In this document: one piece after another, positions 8,431 through 17,061 of the stretch | How the letters are laid out: each line of letters starts with the position of its first letter | Position numbering within the stretch: the stretch's first letter is position 1 | DNA from: Paenibacillus_AP thailandensis | GTDB taxonomy: Bacteria > Bacillota > Bacilli > Paenibacillales > Paenibacillaceae | NCBI RefSeq assembly: GCF_042685365.1 | Contig: NZ_JBHUMY010000001.1 | Coordinates: 620,001-684,000 of the forward strand | Length of the DNA stretch: 64,000 nucleotides | Direction of reading: 5' to 3' | The notes under the pieces: model-generated | Told to the model about the DNA's origin: nothing | Database searches by the model: none | What the model saw: the letters and a program-made list of their open reading frames with translations, nothing else | Program-made: the position numbers and the translations under genes

Positions 8431-9498
8431 ATGAAGAAACTAGTTGTTTTGGGAGGCGGCTACGGCGGTCAAGCGATCGTTTCGGACCTGGTCGACAAGC
8501 TGCCGTCAGACGTCAGCATGACGCTGATCGACCGCATGCCGTTTCAAGGCTTGAAGACCGAATATTACGCGCTTGCCGCGGGAACGGCTTCCGACAAGGA
8601 GCTTCGCGTCTCCTTCCCGAAAGACCCGCGCCTTACGCTTGCTTTCGGCGAAGTGACGGGAGTGGATCTGGAGAACAAGCTCGTCATACTGGAAGATCAG
8701 GATCCGATATCCTACGATTGGCTTGTTATCGGCCTCGGCTGCACGGACAATTACCATGGAATCGAAGGGGCGGAGCAATATTCGACAAGCATCCAGACCT
8801 TCTCTTCGGCGCGCAAAACGTATCAATTGCTTAACGATTTGAAACCCTATGGTCAAGTATCCGTAATCGGCGGCGGCTTGAGCGGCGTCGAAATCGCGGC
8901 GGAGCTCCGGGAAAGCCGGCCCGACCTCAATATCCGCATCATCGACCGCGGACCAAGCGTCATGTCGGCATTCCCGGGCAAGCTTCAGCATTTCGTGGCC
9001 GAATGGTTCCGCCAGCACGACGTCGAGATGCGCGGACATATTTCGCTATACAAGCTGGAAGACGGCATTTTGCATGACGCCAACAATCCGTCGACCCCGA
9101 TTTATACGGACGTCACGGTATGGACGGCGGGCATCCAGCCGGTTAAGCTCGTTCAGGACATGAATCTGCCGAAGGACAAGCAAGGACGCCTGATCATCAA
9201 CGAATACCATCAGCTTCCGAGCCATAACGACGTTTATATCGTCGGCGACTGCGCTTCCCTGCCGTTCTCGCCAAGCGGCCAGGTAGCCGGCGTGCAAGGC
9301 AAGCAAATCGCCGAAGTGCTGCATGCGATCTGGAACGACCGGACGCCGAAGCTCGGCAAGATTCATTTGAAAGGCACGATGGGTTCGCTCGGCAAAAAAT
9401 GCGGCTTCGGCTTAATGGGCGACTTGACGATGAAAGGCAGAATTCCTCGCTTGATCAAAAGCGGTGTGCTCTGGAAATCGAAACGCCACTTCGGTTAA
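8431..9498 (+). CDS. NADH dehydrogenase-like FAD oxidoreductase (YutJ type)
   Basis: Two-dinucleotide-binding flavoprotein of 355 residues. The FAD Rossmann motif VVLGGGYGGQ is at residues 5-14, the NAD(P)H motif VSVIGGGLSGVEIA is near residue 142, and the second FAD motif VYIVGDCASLP is near residue 268. It resembles Bacillus YutJ and type II NADH dehydrogenases, which pass electrons from NADH to quinone at the membrane. I use ATG 8431, with GGAGAG 10 nt upstream; upstream in-frame codons lie in the repeat element. The neighbours YuzB and NifU-like match the Bacillus yut locus order in kind. Confidence 0.87.
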   Translation: MKKLVVLGGGYGGQAIVSDLVDKLPSDVSMTLIDRMPFQGLKTEYYALAAGTASDKELRVSFPKDPRLTLAFGEVTGVDLENKLVILEDQDPISYDWLVIGLGCTDNYHGIEGAEQYSTSIQTFSSARKTYQLLNDLKPYGQVSVIGGGLSGVEIAAELRESRPDLNIRIIDRGPSVMSAFPGKLQHFVAEWFRQHDVEMRGHISLYKLEDGILHDANNPSTPIYTDVTVWTAGIQPVKLVQDMNLPKDKQGRLIINEYHQLPSHNDVYIVGDCASLPFSPSGQVAGVQGKQIAEVLHAIWNDRTPKLGKIHLKGTMGSLGKKCGFGLMGDLTMKGRIPRLIKSGVLWKSKRHFG

Positions 9499-9530
9499 TG
9501 CGGGAGGCTTCAAGCTTTCGGACAATCGGC

Positions 9531-9803
9531 TTATAGATCGTCAAGCAGCTTGTCCAAAGCTTCGTTCTGCTCCTGCTGCCGTTTCACGGTCGCGATAATA
9601 TTGTCCAGCAATTGCTCCGGCGTTTCGGCCGAGACGATTTCGCCTTCGACGATCGCGTAAGGCATCATGTAGCATTCGCCGCAGTTACCGAGGCAGCCGT
9701 ATTCGATCACGTCATATTTGTCGTCTTGTTCCAGCAGCTTCACGATTTTATCCGTGCCGTGATGCATATTGCTTGCGCAAAACTCGATTAACGGTTTAAT
9801 CAT
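9531..9803 (-). CDS. yuzB: YuzB-type protein (DUF1450)
   Basis: A 90-residue protein of the DUF1450/YuzB family. The start is ATG 9803 (MIKPLIEFCASN), with AAGGTGA upstream; 14 extra upstream codons do not match the family. Four cysteines are placed as in a thioredoxin-like 2Fe-2S ferredoxin fold: Cys9 and Cys37/Cys41/Cys44 in YGCLGNCGECY. A role in redox or Fe-S chemistry is likely but not established. It converges with the YutJ-like gene and diverges from the NifU-like gene, as these families cluster in Bacillus. Confidence 0.85.
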   Translation of the reverse strand: MIKPLIEFCASNMHHGTDKIVKLLEQDDKYDVIEYGCLGNCGECYMMPYAIVEGEIVSAETPEQLLDNIIATVKRQQEQNEALDKLLDDL

Positions 9804-9890
9804 TTGGATCACCTTGCTTTTTCTTAAGTTGATATCCATTTTCAATTGACTTACTTTGTACTATAATAGGGGAGAAAGGAGATGAATGCA

Positions 9891-10133
9891 ATGAGTGATC
9901 AATCCCAAGTCATGTACGATGAAGTATTGGACGTACTCGATAAGCTTCGCCCGTTCCTTCAGCGCGACGGCGGAGACGTTGAACTGGTCGACGTCGAAGA
10001 CGGCATCGTCAAGCTTCGCCTGATGGGCGCTTGCGGCAGCTGCCCAAGCTCCACGATTACGCTCAAAGCGGGTATCGAACGCGCCCTTTTTGAAGAAGTG
10101 GAAGGCATACAGGAAGTTGTACAAGTATTTTAA
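9891..10133 (+). CDS. NifU C-terminal-domain Fe-S scaffold (YutI type)
   Basis: An 80-residue NifU-like C-terminal domain protein. The cluster-binding CxxC is at Cys48-Cys51 in MGACGSCPSST, inside the family block RDGGDVELVDVEDGIV...L. It probably assembles or hands over 4Fe-4S clusters. ATG 9891 is chosen because AGGAG lies 9 nt upstream; the ATG at 9882 abuts the ribosome site. A perfect TATAAT lies at 9862-9867 with only a weak -35. A strong terminator follows. Confidence 0.92.
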   Translation: MSDQSQVMYDEVLDVLDKLRPFLQRDGGDVELVDVEDGIVKLRLMGACGSCPSSTITLKAGIERALFEEVEGIQEVVQVF

Positions 10134-10161
10134 TGTGAAATACTTTTTTGCGGTATACCGG

Positions 10162-10208
10162 AAGAGTCTTGCCGACAGCCGAAAAGGTTGCGGGCAAGAC
10201 TCTTTTTG
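10162..10208 (+). terminator. Terminator of the NifU-like gene
   Basis: The 12-bp stem AAGAGTCTTGCC / GGCAAGACTCTT is followed by TTTTT. Confidence 0.9.
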
Positions 10209-10273
10209 TTGTTATGGCTCGATCCAAGCGCAGACGGCTTCCGCCGTCCTATTTTTAAAAAAACCTCTGTTCT

Positions 10274-11077
10274 CTACCGGGGGCGGAACAACGCCTGATT
10301 GGCCGCTTCATGAATATTGGGCCGGATCGGGTCGTATCCTCCCGTCACGTCGATTACGCTGCCCGTTATAAAATCCGAGCGCATGCCGCATAAAAACAAC
10401 ACGACCCGCGCGATATCCTCGCCCGTTCCCGGGCGCCCGGCGGACCCTTCCAAGCCGGCGGCTGCCACGTCGTCAATGCCTTGCTCCTTATGCAATCCCC
10501 GGATATCGCCCGGGCCGATCATATTGACGGTGATGCCGTTCGGGGCTTCTTCCGCCGCAAGCGACTTCGTAAACGAAACAAGCCCCGTCTTGGCCGCCGC
10601 ATAAACTGCGCGGTGCGGCCAAGCTCTTGCCTCGCCCGCATGGCCGAAGCCAAAGTGGATGATTCGCCCCCATCTGCGCCGGCGCATCTCCGGCAGGACG
10701 CGCCGGTCAAGCAGCATGGCGCCAAGCAAATTGCCGTTTACAAGCCTCGCGATTTCGGCGGTTTCGTAATCGGCGAACAGAAGACGCTCCCGCACGAACG
10801 GTCCGGCGTTGTTGATCAGAATATCGATGCCTCCCGACCAAGCGAGCGCTTCGTCCGAAAGCTTCTCGGCCCCTTCCGCGCTTGCGATATCGCCTTGCAC
10901 GGCGGCAGCCCGTACGCCCATCCGCTCCAGCCGCTCTTGCAGGTCAAGCGCCTCCCGTTTGCTCGAGTTGTAGTTGAGAACGATATTAGCCCCTTGCGCC
11001 GCGAGCATAAGCGCTACGCGTTTCCCTAAGCCTGACGCGCTTCCCGTTATAAGCGCGGTCTTCCCCATCAGCTCCAA
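10274..11077 (-). CDS. SDR-family oxidoreductase lacking the catalytic Ser
   Basis: A 267-residue short-chain dehydrogenase fold. The cofactor motif TGSASGLG (residues 11-18), LINNAGPF (about 88-94) and the YxxxK pair in VYAAAKTG (Tyr159, Lys163) are present. The segment that normally carries the catalytic Ser (about 13 residues before Tyr) reads RIIHFGFGHAGEARAW and has no Ser or Thr. TTG 11077 fits best (GGGAGGGAG, 6 nt); ATG 11095 has no ribosome site, and ATG 11065 is another option. It follows the HEPN gene almost directly, so it is probably co-transcribed. The substrate is unknown. Confidence 0.82.
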   Translation of the reverse strand: MELMGKTALITGSASGLGKRVALMLAAQGANIVLNYNSSKREALDLQERLERMGVRAAAVQGDIASAEGAEKLSDEALAWSGGIDILINNAGPFVRERLLFADYETAEIARLVNGNLLGAMLLDRRVLPEMRRRRWGRIIHFGFGHAGEARAWPHRAVYAAAKTGLVSFTKSLAAEEAPNGITVNMIGPGDIRGLHKEQGIDDVAAAGLEGSAGRPGTGEDIARVVLFLCGMRSDFITGSVIDVTGGYDPIRPNIHEAANQALFRPR

Positions 11078-11096
11078 AGGCCGCTCCCTCCCCATG

Positions 11097-11807
11097 CTAT
11101 TGCCGGGTACGAAGCCAGTCGCATGCGAACCGAAAACAGATGATGAGCGAATCCACGACGAGCTCCATCCCTACACTCAAATCATAGGCCTGAGCGGAAA
11201 TATTTTCAAGCTTCGGTTCTTCCTCCGGCAGCCGGCGTCTGAACGCCAAATCGTCGACCATCTCCGCGTTCATATAATGAATTTCCGTATTCCGCCGTTT
11301 CCGAAGCCGGTTCGTGGCGTCCTTCGTCCGGATTTTCACTTCGTCGAGAAGCTTCGTCAGCTCGGGGTGTACATTCCGGTCTCTCATGTTGCGCAGCACG
11401 GTAAAATATGAAAAATGCGGCTTGATCCGCTCGGTATGAAGCTCCAGCATATCGTTGAGCAGCGTCCCCAGCTTGTCCAAAATGGCAAACAACCGGATGA
11501 AGCCGTTTTTGTCGAAATAAAGATACCGATGATAATCGTCCAGCTCCTGCTCGCTCATCTCGCTTACGGAGGCCGAACGGATGCGCTCCTTGAACCGAAG
11601 AGCCGCATAATGGCTTTGCTCCAGCTCGTCCAGCGATACGATCAGCCCTTGCGTCCATATTTCGTATTTGCGAAGCGCAAGATCCTTATCTTGTCCGTTA
11701 TCCGCCCGTTCGCCGGCCAAGCTTGCAAACCGCTCCATGAGCCGATAGGCTTCCAGCAGCTTGCCGCCCGCCTCCCGCTTCGGTTCGCCGAACATAAATC
11801 GAAGCAT
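11097..11807 (-). CDS. HEPN-domain protein, Cthe_2314 type
   Basis: A 236-residue helical protein that I assign to the Cthe_2314 type of HEPN proteins. A canonical Rx4H motif is seen as RRNTEIHYM near residues 171-179; in active HEPN RNases this pair cleaves RNA. ATG 11807 has AAGGATG about 9 nt upstream; 12 further upstream codons (from 11843) have no good ribosome site. It lies between the UbiD gene (75 nt upstream) and the SDR gene. No antitoxin-like or nucleotidyltransferase partner is adjacent. Whether it is a nuclease or only structural cannot be told from sequence. Confidence 0.75.
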   Translation of the reverse strand: MLRFMFGEPKREAGGKLLEAYRLMERFASLAGERADNGQDKDLALRKYEIWTQGLIVSLDELEQSHYAALRFKERIRSASVSEMSEQELDDYHRYLYFDKNGFIRLFAILDKLGTLLNDMLELHTERIKPHFSYFTVLRNMRDRNVHPELTKLLDEVKIRTKDATNRLRKRRNTEIHYMNAEMVDDLAFRRRLPEEEPKLENISAQAYDLSVGMELVVDSLIICFRFACDWLRTRQ

Positions 11808-11882
11808 TCGACCACATCCTTCATCGAGATTCGCTTCTCCCAATTATGGCCGTTTCCGGGCTGGACCATGCTCGAATGCCGC

Positions 11883-13671
11883 TTATCTTGCAAAGGCTCC
11901 GAAAGAGGTTGTGCCAAAGTACTCGTTCCACCGCTTGTCGACCAGCTGCACGATATCTTCGCGCNNNNNNNNNNNNNNNNNNNNNNNNNNNNNNNNNNNN
12001 NNNNNNNNNNNNNNNNNNNNNNNNNNNNNNNNNNNNNNNNNNNNNNNNNNNNNNNNNNNNNATGTCGTCGGCCGGATTAAAGCGCGTGAACACGGTCCAC
12101 AGGAACGCCGTCTGCGAATGGACGATATCGGCGTCGTCGGCCAAGATGACGAGCGGCCATGCCGTCCCGGCAGCCGACAGCTGCTCCAGCAGCCGCCCGG
12201 GCAATCCCGGATCGGCTTCATACGAAGCCCCCTTCACGACCAGACAGCCTTTGCAATACGGCTTCGCGTCCGTAATTCCTTCGAGCCGGCCTTCCTCATA
12301 GACGGAGGGCAAGCTGCGGACAGGCTCGCCGACGCCAAGCATGACGGCTTTGCTGCCGTGGTTCAGCTTGCCGCTCGTGTAATCCAGCGTATCGTGCGAC
12401 GTTTCGTCGAACACGAACAAATCGGTCTCCGGCTTGAACCGCTCCAGCACCGTTTCCATCAGCACGTCGAAGCGGGACAGATCGACCGGCTGGTTGGTCA
12501 GCATCAAAAATTTCGTAAGCCGCAGCTGACCTTCCCCAAGAATGCGGAAGGCGGTGGACAACGCTTCCCGGGAATACGCCTCGCGAACGACGGCGGCCGC
12601 CAGCGCATGAACGCCCGATTCCGCATAAGCCCACAGCGACTTTACGCCCGGCATCGCCATCGGGAACGCCGGCGCAAGCAGCCGCTGCAAATATTCGCCC
12701 AAGTAATAGTCTTCCTGGCGCGGCTTCCCGACGATCGTGGCCGGATAGATCGCATCCTTCCGATGCCATACGTGGCTGACATTAAACACCGGAAAATCAT
12801 GGACAAGCGAATAATAGCCGAAATGGTCGCCGAAAGGCCCTTCCGGTCTCCGCACATGCGGCTCGACCTTGCCGCTGATGACGAATTCCGCCTCAGCGGG
12901 AATGCGATGCCGCCCGTAAGGATCCTGTACGAGAGGCAGCTTGCTTCCGAGAATCAGGGAAGCCATCAGAAGCTCCGGCAAATTTTCGGGAAGCGGCGCT
13001 ATGGCCGAAGCGATCAATGCCGGGGGACCGCCAAGAAAGACGGACACGGGAAGCGCTTCGTTCCGCTTCTCCGCTTCGTGGTAATGGAAGCCGCCGCCCT
13101 TATGTATTTGCCAATGCATGCCGGTTGTCGAATCGTCGAACACCTGCATTCGGTACATACCCAGATTGTGCAGCTTCGGATTATGAGGACTTTCGGTATA
13201 AACGAGCGGCAGCGTAACGAACGGCCCGCCGTCCTCCTGCCAGCTCGTAATCGCCGGCAGGCCGGCAAGCGGCCGGTCTTTGCGCGATGCCTGCAAGATC
13301 GGCGCCGTAGCGGGAGGCGCTTCCTTCATGCCAACCTTGAGCATGTCCCAGATCAAGCTTCTCTCTCCCCATATAGCTTTGGCGCTTGGCGGAAGGAGCC
13401 GGTCCATGACCCCGACGATTTGCTTCATCAGCGCTTCCGGACGCGGCCCGAACGCGAGATCGACCCGCCGGCTCGTGCCGAACATATTCGTCAATACCGG
13501 AAATGTGCTTCCTTTCACATTCGTAAACAGCAAGGCCGGGCCTTCCTGCTCAATGATGCGCCTGTGTATTTCCGCCAGTTCCAAATAAGGGTCGACTTGC
13601 GCGTCGATAACGACCAAATCTTGCTCTTTTTTTAATACATCAACGAACTCTCGCATGTTGTTAAAACTCAA
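11883..13671 (-). CDS. UbiD-family decarboxylase (menaquinone route), interrupted by assembly gap
   Basis: UbiD-type prenylated-FMN decarboxylase, probably the menaquinone decarboxylase of the futalosine pathway given MqnE nearby. N-terminal MREFVDVLKKEQDLVVID and blocks such as QIHKGGGFHYHEAE and EGPFGDHFGYYS are typical. The start is TTG 13671, 7 nt after the ctaA stop; the ribosome site lies in the end of ctaA. The gap 11965-12061 lies near the C-terminus. Downstream of it the natural ending (VQLVDKRWNEYFG, stop at 11883) is in a different frame from the upstream part, so the true gap is not 97 nt. Without correction the frame runs to 11821. Confidence 0.85.
11965..12061. other. Assembly gap (97 N)
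   Basis: 97 undetermined bases. The length is an estimate: the two flanks of the UbiD gene are out of phase across it. Confidence 0.98.
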
Positions 13672-13677
13672 CGTCGA

Positions 13678-14622
13678 CTACCGCCTCTCCCGGAATCTCC
13701 ATGAACGAATCAATATATCCAATAATAATCCAAACAGGCCCGTAATAATCAAATTGTGCACCAAGCTCGTAAAAATAAACAAGTCTTCGTTCAGCAGGTT
13801 GTACGTCATCCATACCCCGCTTAGAATTTGGGCGACCAGCAAAATGACGGACCATGCCGCGGCCCGCGACAAAACGGTGCTGCTTCCTTTCGTAACGCGG
13901 CGGATATGAATGTACATGCCGAGAATAAACAATCCGAGCAGCAGCGCAGCCGCGCGGTGCAAAAATACGATGCCCGAAGCGCTTAGGCCGGCATCATTCC
14001 ACAGCTCCGGAACGACTTGTCCGTTGCAAAGCGGCCAGTCGAGGCAGCCGCCCGACGATTCCGTGTGCCGGATGTAAGCCCCAAGATAAACAACGACATA
14101 AGTATAAATCGACAGCAGCAGCATGCGCGGAAAAATCGACGCCGGCAAACGCTCGGGACGATCAAGCTCGCCGTGTTTTTCCCTTCGCGTCCAGACGACA
14201 TGCAGCATCGTAGCGGCGACGGCAAGAAGCGAAATGCCGAAATGAAACGCCATGACCGTCGGCGAAGTCGGCCAAATAACGGCTGCGGCGCCGAGCAGCG
14301 CTTGTACGATCGTAAAGAACAACGCAGCCCCCGCGTAAAGAAGCGGCTCCAAAAACTTGCCGCGGTTGTGCCGGTAATAAATGAAGGTCCAGACAAAAAC
14401 GGCTACGACGAGCAGCCCTTCGATCCCTGTCACGAAACGATGAGAATATTCGATCATCGATTCCAGCGTATAGGCAGGGACAAACTTGCCGTTGCAAAGC
14501 GGCCAATCCGTGCCGCAGCCTTCGCCGGAACCGGTCTTCGTCACCAATGCGCCAGCGAGCAGTACAAGCAGCATTCCGATACACGATGCAAGCGATAATT
14601 TGCGGAAACGGCCTGTAACCAT
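13678..14622 (-). CDS. ctaA: Heme A synthase
   Basis: COX15/CtaA membrane enzyme that oxidises the methyl group of heme O to give heme A for cytochrome oxidase. It has 314 residues with eight predicted membrane segments in two similar halves. The cysteine pair is seen as GCGTDWPLCNG (Cys36, Cys43) and again as GGCLDWPLCNG in the second half. Heme-ligand histidines are in EYSHRF, AFHFG, FLHRAA and LVHNL. AAAGGTGAT precedes ATG 14622. It heads the run ctaA, UbiD, HEPN, SDR. The heme O synthase is at 33.3-34.1 kb. Confidence 0.96.
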   Translation of the reverse strand: MVTGRFRKLSLASCIGMLLVLLAGALVTKTGSGEGCGTDWPLCNGKFVPAYTLESMIEYSHRFVTGIEGLLVVAVFVWTFIYYRHNRGKFLEPLLYAGAALFFTIVQALLGAAAVIWPTSPTVMAFHFGISLLAVAATMLHVVWTRREKHGELDRPERLPASIFPRMLLLSIYTYVVVYLGAYIRHTESSGGCLDWPLCNGQVVPELWNDAGLSASGIVFLHRAAALLLGLFILGMYIHIRRVTKGSSTVLSRAAAWSVILLVAQILSGVWMTYNLLNEDLFIFTSLVHNLIITGLFGLLLDILIRSWRFRERR

Positions 14623-14723
14623 GATGTATCACCTTTTTTCTCTTATAATCATCCTTCATTATAGCGATTAATATGGGCAAATACCATGTTCAAAATGTGT
14701 CGTGAAGATGGCAGATACGTGAC

Positions 14724-14766
14724 AAAAAAAGCCCGCGGCGCTTCACTTTAAAGCGCACACGGGCTT
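14724..14766 (-). terminator. Terminator of the thioredoxin-like gene
   Basis: Outer stem AAGCCCG / CGGGCTT and inner stem GCGCTT / AAGCGC; on the minus strand it ends in a seven-T run. Confidence 0.8.
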
Positions 14767-14805
14767 GTTGGCGATTATGCCGGCTATCGGTACCGCTTCG
14801 GGACC

Positions 14806-15159
14806 TTAACCGTTGTTGTCGGGCAATGCGTTCGCCACTTCGATGGAACGATCGATAAACTGCTCGATTTCTTCTCTCGATTTGCGCAGCTTGTTGACGA
14901 ACCGGATCACTTCGCGGCCGTTCCGGAAAGCGATAAAGCTCGGAATGCCGAGAATGTTCAATTCGGAGCACAAGTCGGGCAAATCGTCGCGGTCGATATG
15001 GTAGAAAGCGACGCGGCCTTCATATTTCCGCTCGACATCGGGCATAAACGGATCGATGAAATGGCAATCCGGGCACCAGGTCGTTTTGAATACGACCATC
15101 GACAATTCGTTGGAGCTTATCGCCTCGCGAAATTCAGCTTCTGTCTTCAAGTCCTTCAT
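14806..15159 (-). CDS. Thioredoxin-family protein (CPDC)
   Basis: A 117-residue thioredoxin fold with active site TTWCPDCHF (Cys29, Cys32) and the cis-Pro loop LGIPSFIAFRNG. The Pro-Asp dipeptide between the cysteines differs from the usual Gly-Pro, which changes the redox potential; similar CPDC proteins occur in Bacillus. There is no signal peptide, so it acts in the cytoplasm. AAGGAGG lies 12 nt before ATG. It is 35 nt upstream of nothing else on its strand except the stalk-domain lipoprotein gene, which precedes it, so the two may be co-transcribed. Confidence 0.9.
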   Translation of the reverse strand: MKDLKTEAEFREAISSNELSMVVFKTTWCPDCHFIDPFMPDVERKYEGRVAFYHIDRDDLPDLCSELNILGIPSFIAFRNGREVIRFVNKLRKSREEIEQFIDRSIEVANALPDNNG

Positions 15160-15194
15160 TATTCTCGCTCAGCCTCCTTCAGGAACTAACGGAT

Positions 15195-16778
15195 TTACAG
15201 CTCCCGGCTAATGATCAGCATATCTTTGGAGCCGTCGCCGGAATACGATTCCCACTGCAGCTTAGCGCCAAGTGCCGACGCAAAATCGCGTGCGGGAACA
15301 TAAAGCATATCGTTTACCGCCGTGACAGGGAACTGCCACTTCGTAGTCTTGCCGTTTACGACGACGGTATCGCTGCCTTTCTTCAATACGATCGTCGTTC
15401 CGGTCGCCTCGTCGGTAACCGTGTATTTGTTCGTCGTACCGTCGTACGCCACTTCCGCGCCGAGCTGCTCGGCGGTGTAGCGGAGCGGAATGATCGTGAC
15501 GTTCTGCGGGGTAACGATCGGCGGCAAGTAATCGTCCGCAAACAGGTAAACCTCCTGCCGGCCGATATGCAGCTTGTTTTTCAGTATATCATAGATCGCC
15601 GAATTTTCGTCAAACTGCTGCAGCCATTCGTAGCCTTGGCCCATCATCAATGCGTCAAGCGAAACGGCGTTTTCGGGCGCGGCCGCTTCGTCCGCCTTCA
15701 CTTCGCCGTTGATGTTCCAGCTTTCCGAGGAGATATTCAGCACAAAGCCGTCCAGCGGGAACATGGAATCGAGAAGCTCTCCTTGCGGTTTAAACGACAA
15801 TTCGATATTTTGCTTGCGGATATCCAGATTTTTGTCGACGTAAATGTCCGCTTTCAAATACGTATTTTCGTTAAACAGCTCGCCGAGAGAACCTCCGTCT
15901 TCCTGCTCCGCCTGCGCCATGCCGTCCCGCACGCTCTCCAGCATCTCGACGACGCTGTCGCCGAACGACTCGATCATTTCATCGTCCGTCGGCGCGTCCA
16001 ACTCGCTTTCCAGCTCGGAGATGCCCATGCTTTCGAAAATTTCCGGTTGTGCTTTCAAAGCCTCGTAAACGACAGAAATCATTTCGTTTAAGCCTTCGCG
16101 GTCATTGATGAGCGCGTCGACGTACGATTTCAGCCAAGCCCAAATTTCAGGCCCGTTCAATTCCGCTTGCGCTTTATAAAGCGACGTGTCGACGCCGTTA
16201 ATCGGCTCCTTGACGGAAGTGACGCTAAGCTTCTCCGGATTCGGCAAATTGTCGATGGCAAAACCGCCCACCGCCTCGACGATGACGTTGCTAAGCTCGG
16301 TCAGCGACTCGTCGGACAACGCTTCGTCTTCGCCGGCCGTTGTGCCGAACAGCGCCGAATCTTCGGTCATGTCCAGCACGAACGGCTGCTTCGCTCCCTC
16401 CAGCTCGAGTACGAGCGTCGTATCCGAAACCGCCAGCTTAAAGCCGATGCTCGTATTGTACGATTCGCCGAACAGCAGCTTGCCCGCGACGGAAGCGTGC
16501 TCTTCATCCTGGGCTTTCACTTCGCTGAGCTCCAGCTTCGTGTTCGCAAACAATCGGTATAATTCCAATTCTTCTTCCGAATACGTCTCCGAAGCGTTCT
16601 CGTTAAGGAGCAGCTTCAGTTCGATCGTCTCTTTGCTTTCCGCGGATTTCACCTTCAACGACTGCTTCAGCACGTTGTTGAAGTCAACCCCGCCGACCGC
16701 TTGGCAGCCGGCTAGCAACAGGAGAGCGGCGATCAGCAGCGCCATGTACGGCTTAAACCACTTTCCGATTCTCTTCAT
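15195..16778 (-). CDS. Lipoprotein with copper-amine-oxidase-N (stalk) domain
   Basis: A 527-residue exported lipoprotein. The signal peptide ends in the lipobox ALLLLAGC (Cys at about 24). A large acidic middle (residues 30-400) has no family I recognise. The C-terminus (about 400-527) is a copper-amine-oxidase-N-like stalk domain, with PLRYTAEQLGAEVAYDG and LYVPARDFASALGAKLQW. ATG 16778 (MKRIGKW) has AAGGGG 7 nt upstream. Such domains are common on the surface of Paenibacillus and are thought to bind wall or other proteins. The specific role is unknown. Confidence 0.85.
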   Translation of the reverse strand: MKRIGKWFKPYMALLIAALLLLAGCQAVGGVDFNNVLKQSLKVKSAESKETIELKLLLNENASETYSEEELELYRLFANTKLELSEVKAQDEEHASVAGKLLFGESYNTSIGFKLAVSDTTLVLELEGAKQPFVLDMTEDSALFGTTAGEDEALSDESLTELSNVIVEAVGGFAIDNLPNPEKLSVTSVKEPINGVDTSLYKAQAELNGPEIWAWLKSYVDALINDREGLNEMISVVYEALKAQPEIFESMGISELESELDAPTDDEMIESFGDSVVEMLESVRDGMAQAEQEDGGSLGELFNENTYLKADIYVDKNLDIRKQNIELSFKPQGELLDSMFPLDGFVLNISSESWNINGEVKADEAAAPENAVSLDALMMGQGYEWLQQFDENSAIYDILKNKLHIGRQEVYLFADDYLPPIVTPQNVTIIPLRYTAEQLGAEVAYDGTTNKYTVTDEATGTTIVLKKGSDTVVVNGKTTKWQFPVTAVNDMLYVPARDFASALGAKLQWESYSGDGSKDMLIISREL

Positions 16779-16984
16779 TCGAATTCCCCTTCCCAATGCG
16801 TCTGTTTAGTAGAGTATGACATGACTATTAAAGTTTATATAATCCTCTCCCGCTTGTAAATCACTGGAATCTAAATCGAAAAAAATCGTTGAAAAAAGCG
16901 ACCAATAGACTAGTGAAGTTCTCGAAATGCATACATTCGTCCCTTAATCGATAGTCGCAATAGACCGGCATCATTCTCCTTTTT

Positions 16985-17028
16985 TCTACAAAAACAAACA
17001 GACCGGACGTCATTCCGTCCGGTCTGTT
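16985..17028 (-). terminator. Terminator of the MurJ-like gene
   Basis: The 12-bp perfect stem ACAGACCGGACG / CGTCCGGTCTGT is followed on the minus strand by TTGTTTTTG. Confidence 0.9.
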
Positions 17029-17061
17029 AGAACTAAATCGATAGGATATACCGATGCGGGC

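Noticed and set aside
11761..13635. Long plus-strand open frame across the UbiD gene and the N run
   Set aside because: It is the antisense of a well-supported UbiD gene; frames stay open because of high GC in codon position 3.
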